A DNA stretch of 64,000 bases, taken from the NCBI RefSeq assembly GCF_026625705.1, contig NZ_CP113059.1, positions 930,001-994,000 on the forward strand, read 5' to 3'. The stretch is from Pedobacter sp. SL55. Lineage in GTDB: Bacteria > Bacteroidota > Bacteroidia > Sphingobacteriales > Sphingobacteriaceae. Positions 42,600 through 51,373 of the stretch are shown here, in pieces. How positions within the stretch are numbered: the stretch's first letter is position 1; every line of letters begins with the position of its first letter. The position numbers and the translations under genes are program-made. Below the pieces are notes generated by a model, which was given only the letters and a program-made list of their open reading frames with translations, did not search any database and was not told the DNA's origin.

Positions 42600-44207
42600 T
42601 TACACCTCAATTTCTATCAAGTTTGGCATTCCTTTTTTGAGTTCATCATCAGCAAAAGCTTCGAATTCCTTAAAGTTATCTAAAAATGCCTGAGCGAGTT
42701 CATTTGCTTTAATATCGTAATTATTGGCATTTCTCCAAGTGTTTCGCGGGTTTAAAACCTCTGCCGGAACATTTGCACAACTTACGGGCATAGCGAGACC
42801 AAAAACAGGGGCGAAAGTAATAAAATCTACCTTTTCTAGCTCTCGGTTAAGCGCTGCCGTAATCATAGCCCTTGTGTAAGCTAGTTTCATTCTGCTGCCC
42901 ACACCATAAGGGCCGCCGCTCCAGCCCGTATTTACCAGCCATACATTTACTTGATGCTTTTTCATTTTTTCGCCCAATAGCTTGGCGTAAGCTGTTGGGT
43001 GTAAAGGCAAAAATGCTTTACCAAAGCAAGCAGAAAAAGTTAATTGCGGCTCGGTTACACCGGTTTCTGTACCAGCAACCTTTGCTGTATAGCCAGAAAT
43101 AAAATGAAACATTGCTTGTGCAGGAGTTAACTTTGAAATTGGAGGCAAAACTCCAAAAGCATCTGCGGTTAAAAAGAAAATATTTTTTGGAACGGGTGCT
43201 ACCGATGGCTCTAAAGCATTATCAATGTGGTTTAATGGATAAGCCACACGGGTATTTTCCGTTTTTTCGATATTTGCAAAATCTACATTTCTGGTTTCAG
43301 AAAAATAATTGATGTTCTCTAGTAGTGCCCCAAATTTAATAGCATTGAAGATTTGAGGTTCTTTTTCTGCTGTTAAATCTACACATTTTGCGTAGCAGCC
43401 TCCTTCAAAATTAAAGATGGTTCCTTCGCCCCAACCGTGTTCGTCATCGCCAACTAATGCCCTATTCGGATCGGCAGATAAAGTTGTTTTTCCCGTACCC
43501 GATAAGCCAAAAAACACGGCAGTATCTCCATCCTTACCTACATTTGCCGAACAATGCATTGATAAAGTATTTTTTTCTTTAGGCAAAATGAAATTAAGCA
43601 CAGAGAATATTCCTTTCTTAATTTCGCCAGTATAGGCCGTACCACCTATAAGAATAATTTTTTTAGAGAAATTAAGAATAGAAAAGTTTTCTTGCCTGGT
43701 ACCATCCGTTGCTGGATTAGCTAAAAAAGATGGAATGGCGATAATTGTCCACTCTGGTTGGGCTGGTATTTCTTCTTCGCCATATCTTAAAAAAAGATTA
43801 TTGGCGAATATATTTTGAAATGCATGCTCGGTAATAACCCGAATGCTAGTGCTATAATTTTTATTGGCACAGGCATAAGCATCTCTTACGTACACTTCTT
43901 TATCACTTAAAAAGGATAGCATTTTTTGATAAAGCGCATCAAAATGTTGCGTACTTATTTTAATATTGATATCTCCCCACCAAACGCTTTCGTTGGTTAC
44001 ATCATCGGCAACGATAAATCTGTCTTTAGGAGAACGGCCTTTAAATTTTCCTGTATCAATTGCTAAAGCACCAGAATCGGCTAGTGTGCCCTCTCCATTT
44101 TTGATTGCTTCTTCAACTAACTCTGGAATACTTAGCTGATATTTGAATTGCAGCGAAGCCAAACCTAGATAATCTAACTGAGGTTTTTGGATACTATATT
44201 TGGTCAT
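42600..44207 (-). CDS. pckA: Phosphoenolpyruvate carboxykinase (ATP)
   Basis: A 535-residue gluconeogenic enzyme: oxaloacetate + ATP to PEP + CO2 + ADP. GLSGTGKTTLSADPNR is the kinase P-loop, RSPKDRF the substrate-binding segment, and IGGTAYTGEIKKG and MHCSAN are further ATP-PEPCK signatures. Length is normal. Monocistronic, with its own terminator; TAGCTTTG just upstream (44236-44229) is a possible -7 box. Confidence 0.97.
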   Translation of the reverse strand: MTKYSIQKPQLDYLGLASLQFKYQLSIPELVEEAIKNGEGTLADSGALAIDTGKFKGRSPKDRFIVADDVTNESVWWGDINIKISTQHFDALYQKMLSFLSDKEVYVRDAYACANKNYSTSIRVITEHAFQNIFANNLFLRYGEEEIPAQPEWTIIAIPSFLANPATDGTRQENFSILNFSKKIILIGGTAYTGEIKKGIFSVLNFILPKEKNTLSMHCSANVGKDGDTAVFFGLSGTGKTTLSADPNRALVGDDEHGWGEGTIFNFEGGCYAKCVDLTAEKEPQIFNAIKFGALLENINYFSETRNVDFANIEKTENTRVAYPLNHIDNALEPSVAPVPKNIFFLTADAFGVLPPISKLTPAQAMFHFISGYTAKVAGTETGVTEPQLTFSACFGKAFLPLHPTAYAKLLGEKMKKHQVNVWLVNTGWSGGPYGVGSRMKLAYTRAMITAALNRELEKVDFITFAPVFGLAMPVSCANVPAEVLNPRNTWRNANNYDIKANELAQAFLDNFKEFEAFADDELKKGMPNLIEIEV

Positions 44208-44342
44208 ATTTTTGGTTTAAATATGGGCCAAAGCTAAGGAGATATTTACGCAAAAAATGCCAATTTTAGATAAAAATTTTACTTATTGTGGCATTTACAC
44301 TAAGAATTAAAACACTGAATAACAGTTGATTATAAATAAAAA

Positions 44343-44699
44343 TTAGCCTCCAGATTTCTTTACTTTATAGCCTTCTTTTTGAAGAAATAAAAATGCTTTT
44401 TCTTTAAAATCTCCCTGCAAAATAACTTCTCCATCTTTAGCGCTTCCGCCTACCCCACATTTTGTCTTCAAGGTTTTGGTTAATTTCTCTAAATCGGCAT
44501 CTGTACCCACAAAGCCAGTAATTAAAGTTACTGTTTTGCCACCGCGATTTTTGCGATCTAGCATTACCCTTAAATCTTGTTGCGCATTGGGCAAGGTTTC
44601 TTGCGCTACGGCTTCTTGATTTTCATAAACAAAATCTGGATCGGTAGAAAACATGATGCCTCCAAAATCATTTAGTGTATTTTTCTTTTGTTTGCTCAT
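44343..44699 (-). CDS. SUI1/YciH family translation factor
   Basis: A 118-residue protein with a C-terminal SUI1 (eIF1-like) domain at about 45-115: KTVTLITGFVGTDADLEKLT, KTKCGVGGSAKDGEVILQGD. Bacterial members such as YciH help discriminate initiation complexes under stress. Short N-terminal extension. It follows the lipid kinase by 38 bases. Confidence 0.88.
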   Translation of the reverse strand: MSKQKKNTLNDFGGIMFSTDPDFVYENQEAVAQETLPNAQQDLRVMLDRKNRGGKTVTLITGFVGTDADLEKLTKTLKTKCGVGGSAKDGEVILQGDFKEKAFLFLQKEGYKVKKSGG

Positions 44700-44737
44700 A
44701 TTGATAGGGGTCAGGAACTAGGTGTAAGGGATTAGTT

Positions 44738-45622
44738 TTAATTGCTTAATATCTTTAACGATGCTGGCACTATTTTTATTTCTAAATTTTCGCCAAGCTG
44801 TAGTGGTTCTCCATCTAAATGTACCGCATCTGGGGCATTTCTTTCTATTTTGATATGCTTTCCTCTAATAATTTTTACCAAACTAGATTTATGCGTTTTT
44901 GCGGTAATCATTTGAAAAGCCAAAACAGGTAGTTTTACCAAAGATATAGGATGGATAATGCAAACATCTAAATAGCCATCTGTTAAAGACGAATCTGGAG
45001 AGATATACACATTGTTCCCGTACTGTGAGGAATTGGCAATGCTTATAGCGAAAGCGTCTTTATCGTATTTCACGCCATCAATTTCTATACGATAAGGCTG
45101 AGCTCTATAAGTAGTAATTTCCTTAAAACCCAATTCTACATAGCTTTTTAGGCCTCTTTTTTTATTTCCCGCAAAAACAGAACTCAAATGCGCATCGAAA
45201 CCCATGCCAGCCATGTTGAAAAATTTTTTACCGTTTAATTCTGCGGTATCGATGACTTGGTGTTTACCAGTATTGATTAGCGAAATTGCTTTTTGCGCAG
45301 TTAAAGGGATGTTTAAAAACCTAGCCAATCCGTTACCCGAACCGAAAGGAATGATGGCCAATATTTTATCGCTGTGCACTAATTTACTTGCTACCTCGTT
45401 AATGGTACCATCGCCGCCAACGGCTACAATGATATCGTAATTTTTCTTTTCGGCTTCTTCTGCTAACTCTGAGGCGTGCCCAACATATTCTGTAAAAGTA
45501 TAAATGGGCGCAAATTTTTGCTTATCAAGATATTGATCTATTAAAGCAGGTAAACTCGATTTCTTTTTTCCGCCAGAAATTGGGTTGATAATAAAAAGGA
45601 TATTGGATTTGTTTACCGACAT
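44738..45622 (-). CDS. Diacylglycerol kinase family lipid kinase (YegS/BmrU type)
   Basis: A 294-residue enzyme that phosphorylates a lipid head group with ATP. VAVGGDGTINEVASKL is the nucleotide-binding GGDGT motif and IPFGSGNGLAR the second family motif; VHLDGEPL lies in the C-terminal sandwich. The substrate lipid is unknown; diacylglycerol and sphingoid bases are options, the latter of interest because this family makes sphingolipids. It is upstream of the SUI1 gene on the same strand. Confidence 0.88.
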   Translation of the reverse strand: MSVNKSNILFIINPISGGKKKSSLPALIDQYLDKQKFAPIYTFTEYVGHASELAEEAEKKNYDIIVAVGGDGTINEVASKLVHSDKILAIIPFGSGNGLARFLNIPLTAQKAISLINTGKHQVIDTAELNGKKFFNMAGMGFDAHLSSVFAGNKKRGLKSYVELGFKEITTYRAQPYRIEIDGVKYDKDAFAISIANSSQYGNNVYISPDSSLTDGYLDVCIIHPISLVKLPVLAFQMITAKTHKSSLVKIIRGKHIKIERNAPDAVHLDGEPLQLGENLEIKIVPASLKILSN

Positions 45623-45653
45623 AAATAATTAGCACACAAAATAATCGATAATT

Positions 45654-45685
45654 TTTGAGTATTAAAATTTATTGTGGTAGTTTTG
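45654..45685 (+). promoter_or_regulatory. Promoter of metK
   Basis: TTTG at 45654-45657 and TAGTTTTG at 45678-45685 with 20 bases between them, an exact consensus match. Predicted transcription start is near 45692, just before the riboswitch. Confidence 0.8.
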
Positions 45686-45691
45686 CACTGT

Positions 45692-45770
45692 TAAAGTGGA
45701 CTGATTTGCTATTTCCGTAGAGCGTTAAGTATCGGAACTGATTGCAACCACGTAAAAAAAAGTGCTAATA
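45692..45770 (+). ncRNA. SAM-II riboswitch upstream of metK
   Basis: The leader holds the SAM-II core in order: GTGG (45696-45699), TGATTTG (45702-45708), TTGCAA (45742-45747), CCACGTAAA (45748-45756) and AGTGCTAA (45761-45768). GTGG and CCAC form P1, and the GCTAA end closes the pseudoknot. An extra hairpin (TTCCG ... CGGAA, about 45713-45737) extends the loop between the first two parts. SAM made by MetK would bind and mask translation or alter the message, giving feedback. About 88 bases separate it from the ATG. Confidence 0.8.
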
Positions 45771-45856
45771 TGTTTCTACACTTCTATTTACAACCGTAAG
45801 GGTGGATCTTTGCCATTTTAACTTTTATTGCTTTTTTAATTAAATAAAAACTTAAA

Positions 45857-47143
45857 ATGTCGTATTTATTTACATCAGAATCGGTATCTGAAGGTCACCC
45901 AGATAAAATTGCTGACCAAATTTCGGATGCTTTAATCGATAATTTTTTAGCCTTTGACCCAGAATCTAAAGTGGCTTGTGAAACTTTGGTTACTACAGGC
46001 CAGGTTATTTTAGCTGGCGAGGTAAAATCTAAGACCTATTTAGATGTGCAACAAATTGCCAGAGATGTGATCAAGAAAATTGGTTACACCAAAAGCGAAT
46101 ATATGTTCGAAGCAAACTCTTGTGGTGTACTTTCTGCAATTCACGAGCAATCTCAAGATATTAACCAAGGCGTAGATAGAACTACCAAAGAAGAGCAAGG
46201 TGCTGGCGACCAAGGAATGATGTTTGGTTACGCAACCAACGAAACCGAAAACTACATGCCATTGGCACTTGATTTATCTCATGCTTTGCTGAGAGAATTG
46301 GCTGTTTTGAGGAGAGAAAATGCTGAAATTACTTATTTACGCCCTGATGCTAAATCTCAAGTAACCTTAGCATATTCGGACGATAACCAACCGCAAAGAA
46401 TTGATGCGATTGTGATTTCTACGCAACATGATGATTTTGTGAAAGCTAAATCTGAATCTAAAGCAGATAAAGATGCCGCAAACGATGAGATGTTGGTTAA
46501 AATCAAGAGTGATTTAATTTCGATTTTAATTCCGAGAGTTAAAGCTAAATATCCGCAATATGCGCATTTATTTAATGATGATATCACTTATCACATTAAC
46601 CCAACAGGTGTGTTTGTTATTGGTGGCCCACATGGCGATACCGGCTTAACTGGTAGAAAAATCATTGTAGATACTTACGGTGGTAAAGGTGCTCACGGTG
46701 GTGGTGCATTCTCTGGAAAAGATCCAAGTAAGGTAGATAGAAGTGCTGCGTATGCCACACGCCATATCGCTAAAAATTTGGTTGCTGCAGGTTTATGTGA
46801 TGAAGTTTTGGTACAAGTTTCTTATGCTATTGGTGTTGCCAAACCTACTTCTATTAATGTGGTAACTTACGGCACTTCAAAAGTTGGTTTAACTGATGGA
46901 GAAATCAGCAAGAAAGTAGAGGCGATTTTTGATATGCGCCCTTACTTTATTGAACAACGTTTAAAATTAAGAAACCCAATTTATAGCGAAACTGCTGCTT
47001 ATGGGCACATGGGCCGACAAGCTGAAACGGTTACTAAATCTTTCAAATCTCCAAGCGGAGAAGAGAAAACAGTAACGGTTGAGTTATTTACTTGGGAAAA
47101 ACTAGATTACGTAGACCAAGTTAAAACTGCTTTCGGTTTATAA
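45857..47143 (+). CDS. metK: S-adenosylmethionine synthetase
   Basis: A 428-residue methionine adenosyltransferase: methionine + ATP to SAM + PPi + Pi. [25 protein letters not shown] and [19 protein letters not shown] are the family signatures for metal, ATP and the flexible loop. Complete, monocistronic, and preceded by a promoter and SAM-II riboswitch, so probably feedback-regulated by its product. Confidence 0.97.
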   Translation: MSYLFTSESVSEGHPDKIADQISDALIDNFLAFDPESKVACETLVTTGQVILAGEVKSKTYLDVQQIARDVIKKIGYTKSEYMFEANSCGVLSAIHEQSQDINQGVDRTTKEEQGAGDQGMMFGYATNETENYMPLALDLSHALLRELAVLRRENAEITYLRPDAKSQVTLAYSDDNQPQRIDAIVISTQHDDFVKAKSESKADKDAANDEMLVKIKSDLISILIPRVKAKYPQYAHLFNDDITYHINPTGVFVIGGPHGDTGLTGRKIIVDTYGGKGAHGGGAFSGKDPSKVDRSAAYATRHIAKNLVAAGLCDEVLVQVSYAIGVAKPTSINVVTYGTSKVGLTDGEISKKVEAIFDMRPYFIEQRLKLRNPIYSETAAYGHMGRQAETVTKSFKSPSGEEKTVTVELFTWEKLDYVDQVKTAFGL

Positions 47144-47149
47144 TAATAT

Positions 47150-47235
47150 GCCGTCATTTCGACGAGGTACGAGGAGAAATCTAGCTATTATTGATAACAT
47201 CTCGTTAGATTTCTCTCTGCGCTCGAAATGACGGC
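47150..47235. repeat. Palindromic dispersed repeat, second copy, between metK and exbD
   Basis: GCCGTCATTTCGA (47150-47162) and TCGAAATGACGGC (47223-47235) enclose AGGAGAAATCTAG and GTTAGATTTCTCTC, a second inverted pair. It fills the whole gap between convergent metK and exbD and can fold on either strand, so it may serve as a two-way terminator. Related to the copy at 9169-9270. Confidence 0.8.
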
Positions 47236-47240
47236 AACTT

Positions 47241-47777
47241 TTAAATCCCTTTAGCCTTCATAAAGAACTTTTCTTCATCAAGCAGATATTTATCATCTAT
47301 CGCATAAGTATTTATTTTATTGATGCTCATCTCATCAACTACATCTACAAAGTTTTTATAAACAGATGTACTTGTAGGTTTAATAATTACATACATTGCT
47401 TGATCTTTCGACGCCTTATGGGTTTCGGCTACTATCTTTTGATTAGCGAGTAAAGTCTTTCTAATTTCTGAAAGATTAGCCACCCGCATTGGGCTTTTAG
47501 ATGCCTCTCCCAGATAGTAAACCACTTTATCATCCTTACCCAGCAAAACAGTTAAAGTTCTAGAGGCTGGCCAAGGTTCCAATTTCTCTATTGTTGGCAC
47601 GGGGTCTGGCTTAGCAATCTCCATCGCATTCATTTTACCCAACGAAGTAGTGAGCATAAAAAATGTAATGAGCAGAAACGCCAAATCTACCATTGCGGTT
47701 AAATCAACTCCGGGAGTAGGTTTTCTGGAGCTTCCTCTTACGGCCTTGCCGCCTTGAGGAACATTAAGTGTTGCCAT
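47241..47777 (-). CDS. exbD: ExbD/TolR family protein, lone copy
   Basis: A 178-residue ExbD with VDLTAMVDLAFLLITFFMLT as its membrane helix and proton-carrying Asp. The periplasmic part resembles the second exbD of the 40-42 kb operon (MEIAKPDP, IIKPTSTSVYKNFVDVVDEM), so they look like duplicates. No exbB or tonB accompanies it; it may swap into the same motor. Confidence 0.9.
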   Translation of the reverse strand: MATLNVPQGGKAVRGSSRKPTPGVDLTAMVDLAFLLITFFMLTTSLGKMNAMEIAKPDPVPTIEKLEPWPASRTLTVLLGKDDKVVYYLGEASKSPMRVANLSEIRKTLLANQKIVAETHKASKDQAMYVIIKPTSTSVYKNFVDVVDEMSINKINTYAIDDKYLLDEEKFFMKAKGI

Positions 47778-47833
47778 CTTTTTTTAGTTTAGTTTTAAGG
47801 ATGATGACAATTGCAAGCGCTTTTCATAAAAAA

Positions 47834-47855
47834 AGCGATTAAAATTTTAATCGCT
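47834..47855 (-). terminator. Terminator of the superoxide dismutase gene
   Basis: AGCGATTAAAA at 47834-47844 and TTTTAATCGCT at 47845-47855; on the minus strand followed by TTTTTTTATG, 12 bases after the stop. Confidence 0.8.
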
Positions 47856-47866
47856 CTCTATCTCTT

Positions 47867-48394
47867 TTATTTTACCGCACTTATAACGCCACAACCTATT
47901 CTTGGACCAGAGTTGCCGGTGGGTTGTGTTACATAATCATCGGTACCGCCGTGTACAATGATACCTCTGCCAATGATATTTTTTACATCTCCATCGGCAA
48001 TGCTCCACCTAAAAGTGCTTATCGAAATTTTAGCATGGCCTTTACTGTCTAATTGAATGTTCCCTATATCTCCCGAATGGTAACTATCAGAATCCCATTT
48101 ACCATGCGATTCAGCGGTTGGATTCCAATGTCCATGCGTATTCTCTCCCATGTTACCACAATCGCCATGTTCGTGGAAATGCACTGCAACAGTACTATCC
48201 ACACGCTCGGGCATATTAATTTCTAAATCCATTTTGATTTTCCCATCTGCCATTTGAAAAAATTTAGCAGAACCAATTGGCTGGTTAGTTGCCGTTGAGT
48301 TTAAAACGGAATTAGCTACCTCTCGCTCTTTATTAGCGCATGAAGTTACAATTGTTGATAAACCTAAAGCTAAGTATAAAATGTAATTTTTCAT
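47867..48394 (-). CDS. sodC: Cu,Zn superoxide dismutase, predicted lipoprotein
   Basis: A 175-residue SodC-type enzyme that dismutates superoxide outside the cytoplasm. The signal peptide ends in a lipobox (VTSC). Metal-site segments: VHFHEHGDCG (Cu ligands), THGHWNP, and IIVHGGTDDY; the terminal GPRIGCGVI holds the second disulfide Cys. I chose the ATG at 48394, directly before the signal peptide. The copper and zinc ligands appear complete. Confidence 0.88.
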   Translation of the reverse strand: MKNYILYLALGLSTIVTSCANKEREVANSVLNSTATNQPIGSAKFFQMADGKIKMDLEINMPERVDSTVAVHFHEHGDCGNMGENTHGHWNPTAESHGKWDSDSYHSGDIGNIQLDSKGHAKISISTFRWSIADGDVKNIIGRGIIVHGGTDDYVTQPTGNSGPRIGCGVISAVK

Positions 48395-48558
48395 TTTTCT
48401 AATATTAAGATAAAACTGATTTAAGTAGATAAATGAGCTTAATTTGACCAGGTTTAAGCAGAACAACGTATAACTATATTAGTTTTATAAAATGTATTTT
48501 AAAAACAAAACCATTCTTATTTAGGGTTGTTTTACATATAAATCAAGATGTAAACGTT

Positions 48559-48906
48559 ATGGAACAGCCAGCAGAAATGAATACCCTTAGTCAGATTTTA
48601 GAAAAGTTGAGAAAAAAGGGGATAGATAACGAATTAAAAATGACCGACCACGGTAAAATGCAATCTAAAACTTTAGATAAAATATATGCACCCGAAGATT
48701 TGAACATCGTTAAAACTTACAGGTTTGAAGGAATGTCGGATCCGGGAGATAATTCTGTATTATACATGGTAGAGGACAGCGACAAGAATATGGGTTATAT
48801 TTTAGATTCTTACGGTGCTTACTCTGATAATGATGGGCCAGCATTTGCCGATTTCTTGAAGAAAATCAATACGGTGGATAGAGACGAGCAAGAACTTTTT
48901 AGATAG
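48559..48906 (+). CDS. Conserved hypothetical protein
   Basis: A 115-residue cytosolic protein without signal or membrane segment, rich in acidic residues. Segments such as LSQILEKLRKKGIDNELKM, YAPEDLNIVKTYRFEGMSDP and SVLYMVEDSDKNMGYILDSYG look like a small alpha/beta domain. I recognise it as a type common in this phylum, but no function is established. It stands alone between divergent sodC and the inverted-repeat element. Confidence 0.7.
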   Translation: MEQPAEMNTLSQILEKLRKKGIDNELKMTDHGKMQSKTLDKIYAPEDLNIVKTYRFEGMSDPGDNSVLYMVEDSDKNMGYILDSYGAYSDNDGPAFADFLKKINTVDRDEQELFR

Positions 48907-48922
48907 AAAATTATCTGTTATT

Positions 48923-49126
48923 GAAGAGGCTGTATCAAAAATGATGATATGAATTTGCTAGCGAAATAATATTTTGAAAGTTGTCATGCTCAGGTCTACG
49001 GGCATTGTAAAGCAAAATTTATTTTAATTTAAACCGCTTTACAATTCCCGCCTTTGCGGGAATGACGATAACGCCAAGTTTAACTCTTTTAAAATTATGC
49101 CTTTCTTATTTTGATACAGCCTCTTC
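48923..49126. mobile_element. MITE-like element with perfect 18-bp terminal inverted repeats
   Basis: GAAGAGGCTGTATCAAAA (48923-48940) is repeated inverted at 49109-49126. The 204-base element has no gene. Inside are a second inverted pair (ATTGTAAAGC 49004-49013 / GCTTTACAAT 49036-49045) and a GC hairpin (TTCCCGC 49045-49051 / GCGGGAA 49056-49062). Ends of this type border insertion sequences in the phylum. No clear target-site duplication is visible. Confidence 0.75.
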
Positions 49127-49130
49127 GTTT

Positions 49131-50477
49131 TTAATATCCACTATCATCTAATGCAAAAGTATTTTTCCTTTCCTTCCATTTTCCCTGAGTGAAATCTGGA
49201 AATTCTTGGGGCTTATTCCCCTCCTTTAATGATTTGGTAGATAGCGGTGTAATTACACTCATGGTTACCGAATCATAAACATCTATTGGCGTTTGTTTTT
49301 TATCTCTCACTGCGATGATAAAAGCGTTGAACACAAACCAATCCATGCCACCGTGCCCTGCACCTAAAGCATTACTTTCATATTTTTTCCAAAGTGGATG
49401 ATCGTACTTTTTAAACCAATCTTCGGCTTTATCCCAAGCGTGTGGTTTAGAAACGCCTTCAATATGCACCGATTTATTTACATCCATCCACAAACCATCT
49501 GTACCTTGTATTCTAAAACCTAGTGAATACGGACGTGGCAAATGCGTATCATGCGTTAGCATTACCGTTTCGCCATTGGCACAATTTAACAAAGTGGTGG
49601 TCACGTCGCCATTTTTATAATTGATTTTCGCATTTGGATGCCCAGGCGACTTCTTCTCGACATAATCTGCCAAACCCTTCGCTTTGGAACTGAACGATAC
49701 CAAATTTGTAAACCTATTTCCTCTATTAATATCTACACATTGCATAATTGGCCCCACACCATGGGTAGGATATAAATCGCCATCTACATCGATGTTGAAC
49801 TGGGTGCGCCATTGTGCTTCACTTAAAGCTTTGGGGCCAAACTCTACCCCACCGCCATAATATTGCTTGCCATTATTAAATAAAACTTCTCGCAAATCGT
49901 GCTGGTAGCCACCTTCCAAATGCACCAATTCGCCAAAAATCCCTTGCCTAACCATATTTAATGCTGCCAAAACATCTCTACGGTAGCATACATTTTCTAA
50001 AGTCATGTAAGGCATTCCCGTTTTTTCTGATGTTCTTACAATATCCCAATGCTCTTTAACGGTTAGTCCTGCAATTACTTCACAGCCCACATATTTACCC
50101 GCATTCATGGCATAAATGGATTGCTCGTGATGAAACTGCCACGGTGTAGAAATAATGATAGCATCAATATCTTTTCGATCTACCATCGCTTTGTAAGCAT
50201 CTAAACTGCCTGTGTATTCTTTTGCCGCAGCTCTACCAGATTTAGCAATGGCTTCTCGGCATATTTTAAGTGAGCTTTCTTGCGTATCGCAAACGGCAAC
50301 AATCTCTACATCATCCCTTAACAAGCCTTCTTTGATGTGGTTCATGCCCCTTGCGCCAACGCCAATATAGCCCAAACGCACTTTTTGGTTATCTTTTGCA
50401 AATAGAGCACCCGAAGGCAAAATGGTAAAGCCTGCTGATGCAATAGCCCCAGTTTTAATAAAATTTCTTCTTTCCAT
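49131..50477 (-). CDS. Gfo/Idh/MocA family protein, GH109-like, Tat-exported
   Basis: A 448-residue NAD(P)-dependent oxidoreductase-fold protein. A twin-arginine signal (RRNFIKTG) predicts export of the folded protein. The Rossmann motif GYIGVGARGMNHI follows at about 35. GAGHGGMDWFVFN near 378-390 resembles the GHGGMD motif of family GH109 glycosidases (alpha-N-acetylgalactosaminidases with bound NAD), so it may be a glycoside hydrolase rather than a dehydrogenase. Substrate unknown. Monocistronic. Confidence 0.83.
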   Translation of the reverse strand: MERRNFIKTGAIASAGFTILPSGALFAKDNQKVRLGYIGVGARGMNHIKEGLLRDDVEIVAVCDTQESSLKICREAIAKSGRAAAKEYTGSLDAYKAMVDRKDIDAIIISTPWQFHHEQSIYAMNAGKYVGCEVIAGLTVKEHWDIVRTSEKTGMPYMTLENVCYRRDVLAALNMVRQGIFGELVHLEGGYQHDLREVLFNNGKQYYGGGVEFGPKALSEAQWRTQFNIDVDGDLYPTHGVGPIMQCVDINRGNRFTNLVSFSSKAKGLADYVEKKSPGHPNAKINYKNGDVTTTLLNCANGETVMLTHDTHLPRPYSLGFRIQGTDGLWMDVNKSVHIEGVSKPHAWDKAEDWFKKYDHPLWKKYESNALGAGHGGMDWFVFNAFIIAVRDKKQTPIDVYDSVTMSVITPLSTKSLKEGNKPQEFPDFTQGKWKERKNTFALDDSGY

Positions 50478-50809
50478 ACAGTTGGTTTATTTGTGGTTGT
50501 ATTTATGGGCTTAAATTAAAAAAAATGATAGACGAAATCTAATTGCGCCATACATTTTCGACAATAAAAACGCAACCGATTTTGATTGTTAACTTTTGGC
50601 TAAAGCCATCTTCCTATTTTACCTACACCCTTGACTAAAGCCAAGGGCAATTAGCTTATCGTCTTACTTGCCTATTAGAGCTAGAACCAAAGACAATGAA
50701 CTCATCTCTACATATCATTGTTTCATATTTTTACTGATAGCTATTTGATGGGAATCTTTTGGCTTTAGGCTAAATCTTAGAAAATTTTCCTAACCTAATC
50801 GAAGTAAAA
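50478..50809. other. Intergenic region with GGCTAAAGCC-type repeats
   Basis: A 332-base spacer between divergent genes. It holds several copies of the word GGCTAAAGCC or CTAAAGCCAA (near 50597, 50636 and 50760) and a small hairpin, CCCTTG ... CAAGGG (about 50629-50648). No gene is seen. Confidence 0.5.
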
Positions 50810-51256
50810 ATGTTTGCTAATTATCTATTTCCTATTTTTGATTTATTAATGAGCAAAACCACTACCTATACTATCTCTAAACTTCCACTTGATGTTAGGT
50901 TTGCTAACAAAGTAACGAGTATAGATTTTACACCGTACACCCAAAAAGAAACTTTAAGCAGGTTATATCAAGAAAGTGCTACAATAGTAATAAAAATTAA
51001 AACCGACTACAGAAACCACTATCAAAAAGAGCTTAAAATAAAAAATGCTTCATTTATTGCCGAAATTTGGGGACATTTAGCTGCCTATCGCCTGGCACTG
51101 TGGATGCAGCGAAACATTAAATTATGGCCTGTACAAAAGCTTGCAAAGTTTGTAGCTTTTAGAAGCGGCGTGATAGATTGCGGCGAGGGTAGTGTAGACA
51201 CCAATCGTTGGTTTTGGGATATATTGGCCAGACTATTTTTTAGTAAGTACAAATAG
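50810..51256 (+). CDS. Hypothetical protein
   Basis: A 148-residue protein I do not recognise. A second ATG at 50852 (MSKTTTYTIS) may be the real start, as the preceding residues look like spacer or a weak hydrophobic lead. The middle is Lys/Tyr-rich (IKIKTDYRNHYQKELKIK); the end is Trp-rich (AYRLALWMQRNIKLWPV, NRWFWDILARLF), suggesting amphipathic helices. No membrane segment is clear. It lies upstream of the MBL-fold gene, 118 bases away. Confidence 0.55.
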   Translation: MFANYLFPIFDLLMSKTTTYTISKLPLDVRFANKVTSIDFTPYTQKETLSRLYQESATIVIKIKTDYRNHYQKELKIKNASFIAEIWGHLAAYRLALWMQRNIKLWPVQKLAKFVAFRSGVIDCGEGSVDTNRWFWDILARLFFSKYK

Positions 51257-51373
51257 CTGAAGATTCTAAACTACCAAAAACATGAACTTTTCAACAAAAC
51301 AAAATTGAGCTTTTTAACAAAGCAGTATTCGGTTTTTATGTAGACTTTTGTGATATAAATTAATCATCTATTG

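Noticed and set aside
45692..45770. SAM-I (S-box) riboswitch upstream of metK
   Set aside because: None of the S-box core (AGAGNNGG, GAAACC, GGCAACC) is present; the blocks fit SAM-II.
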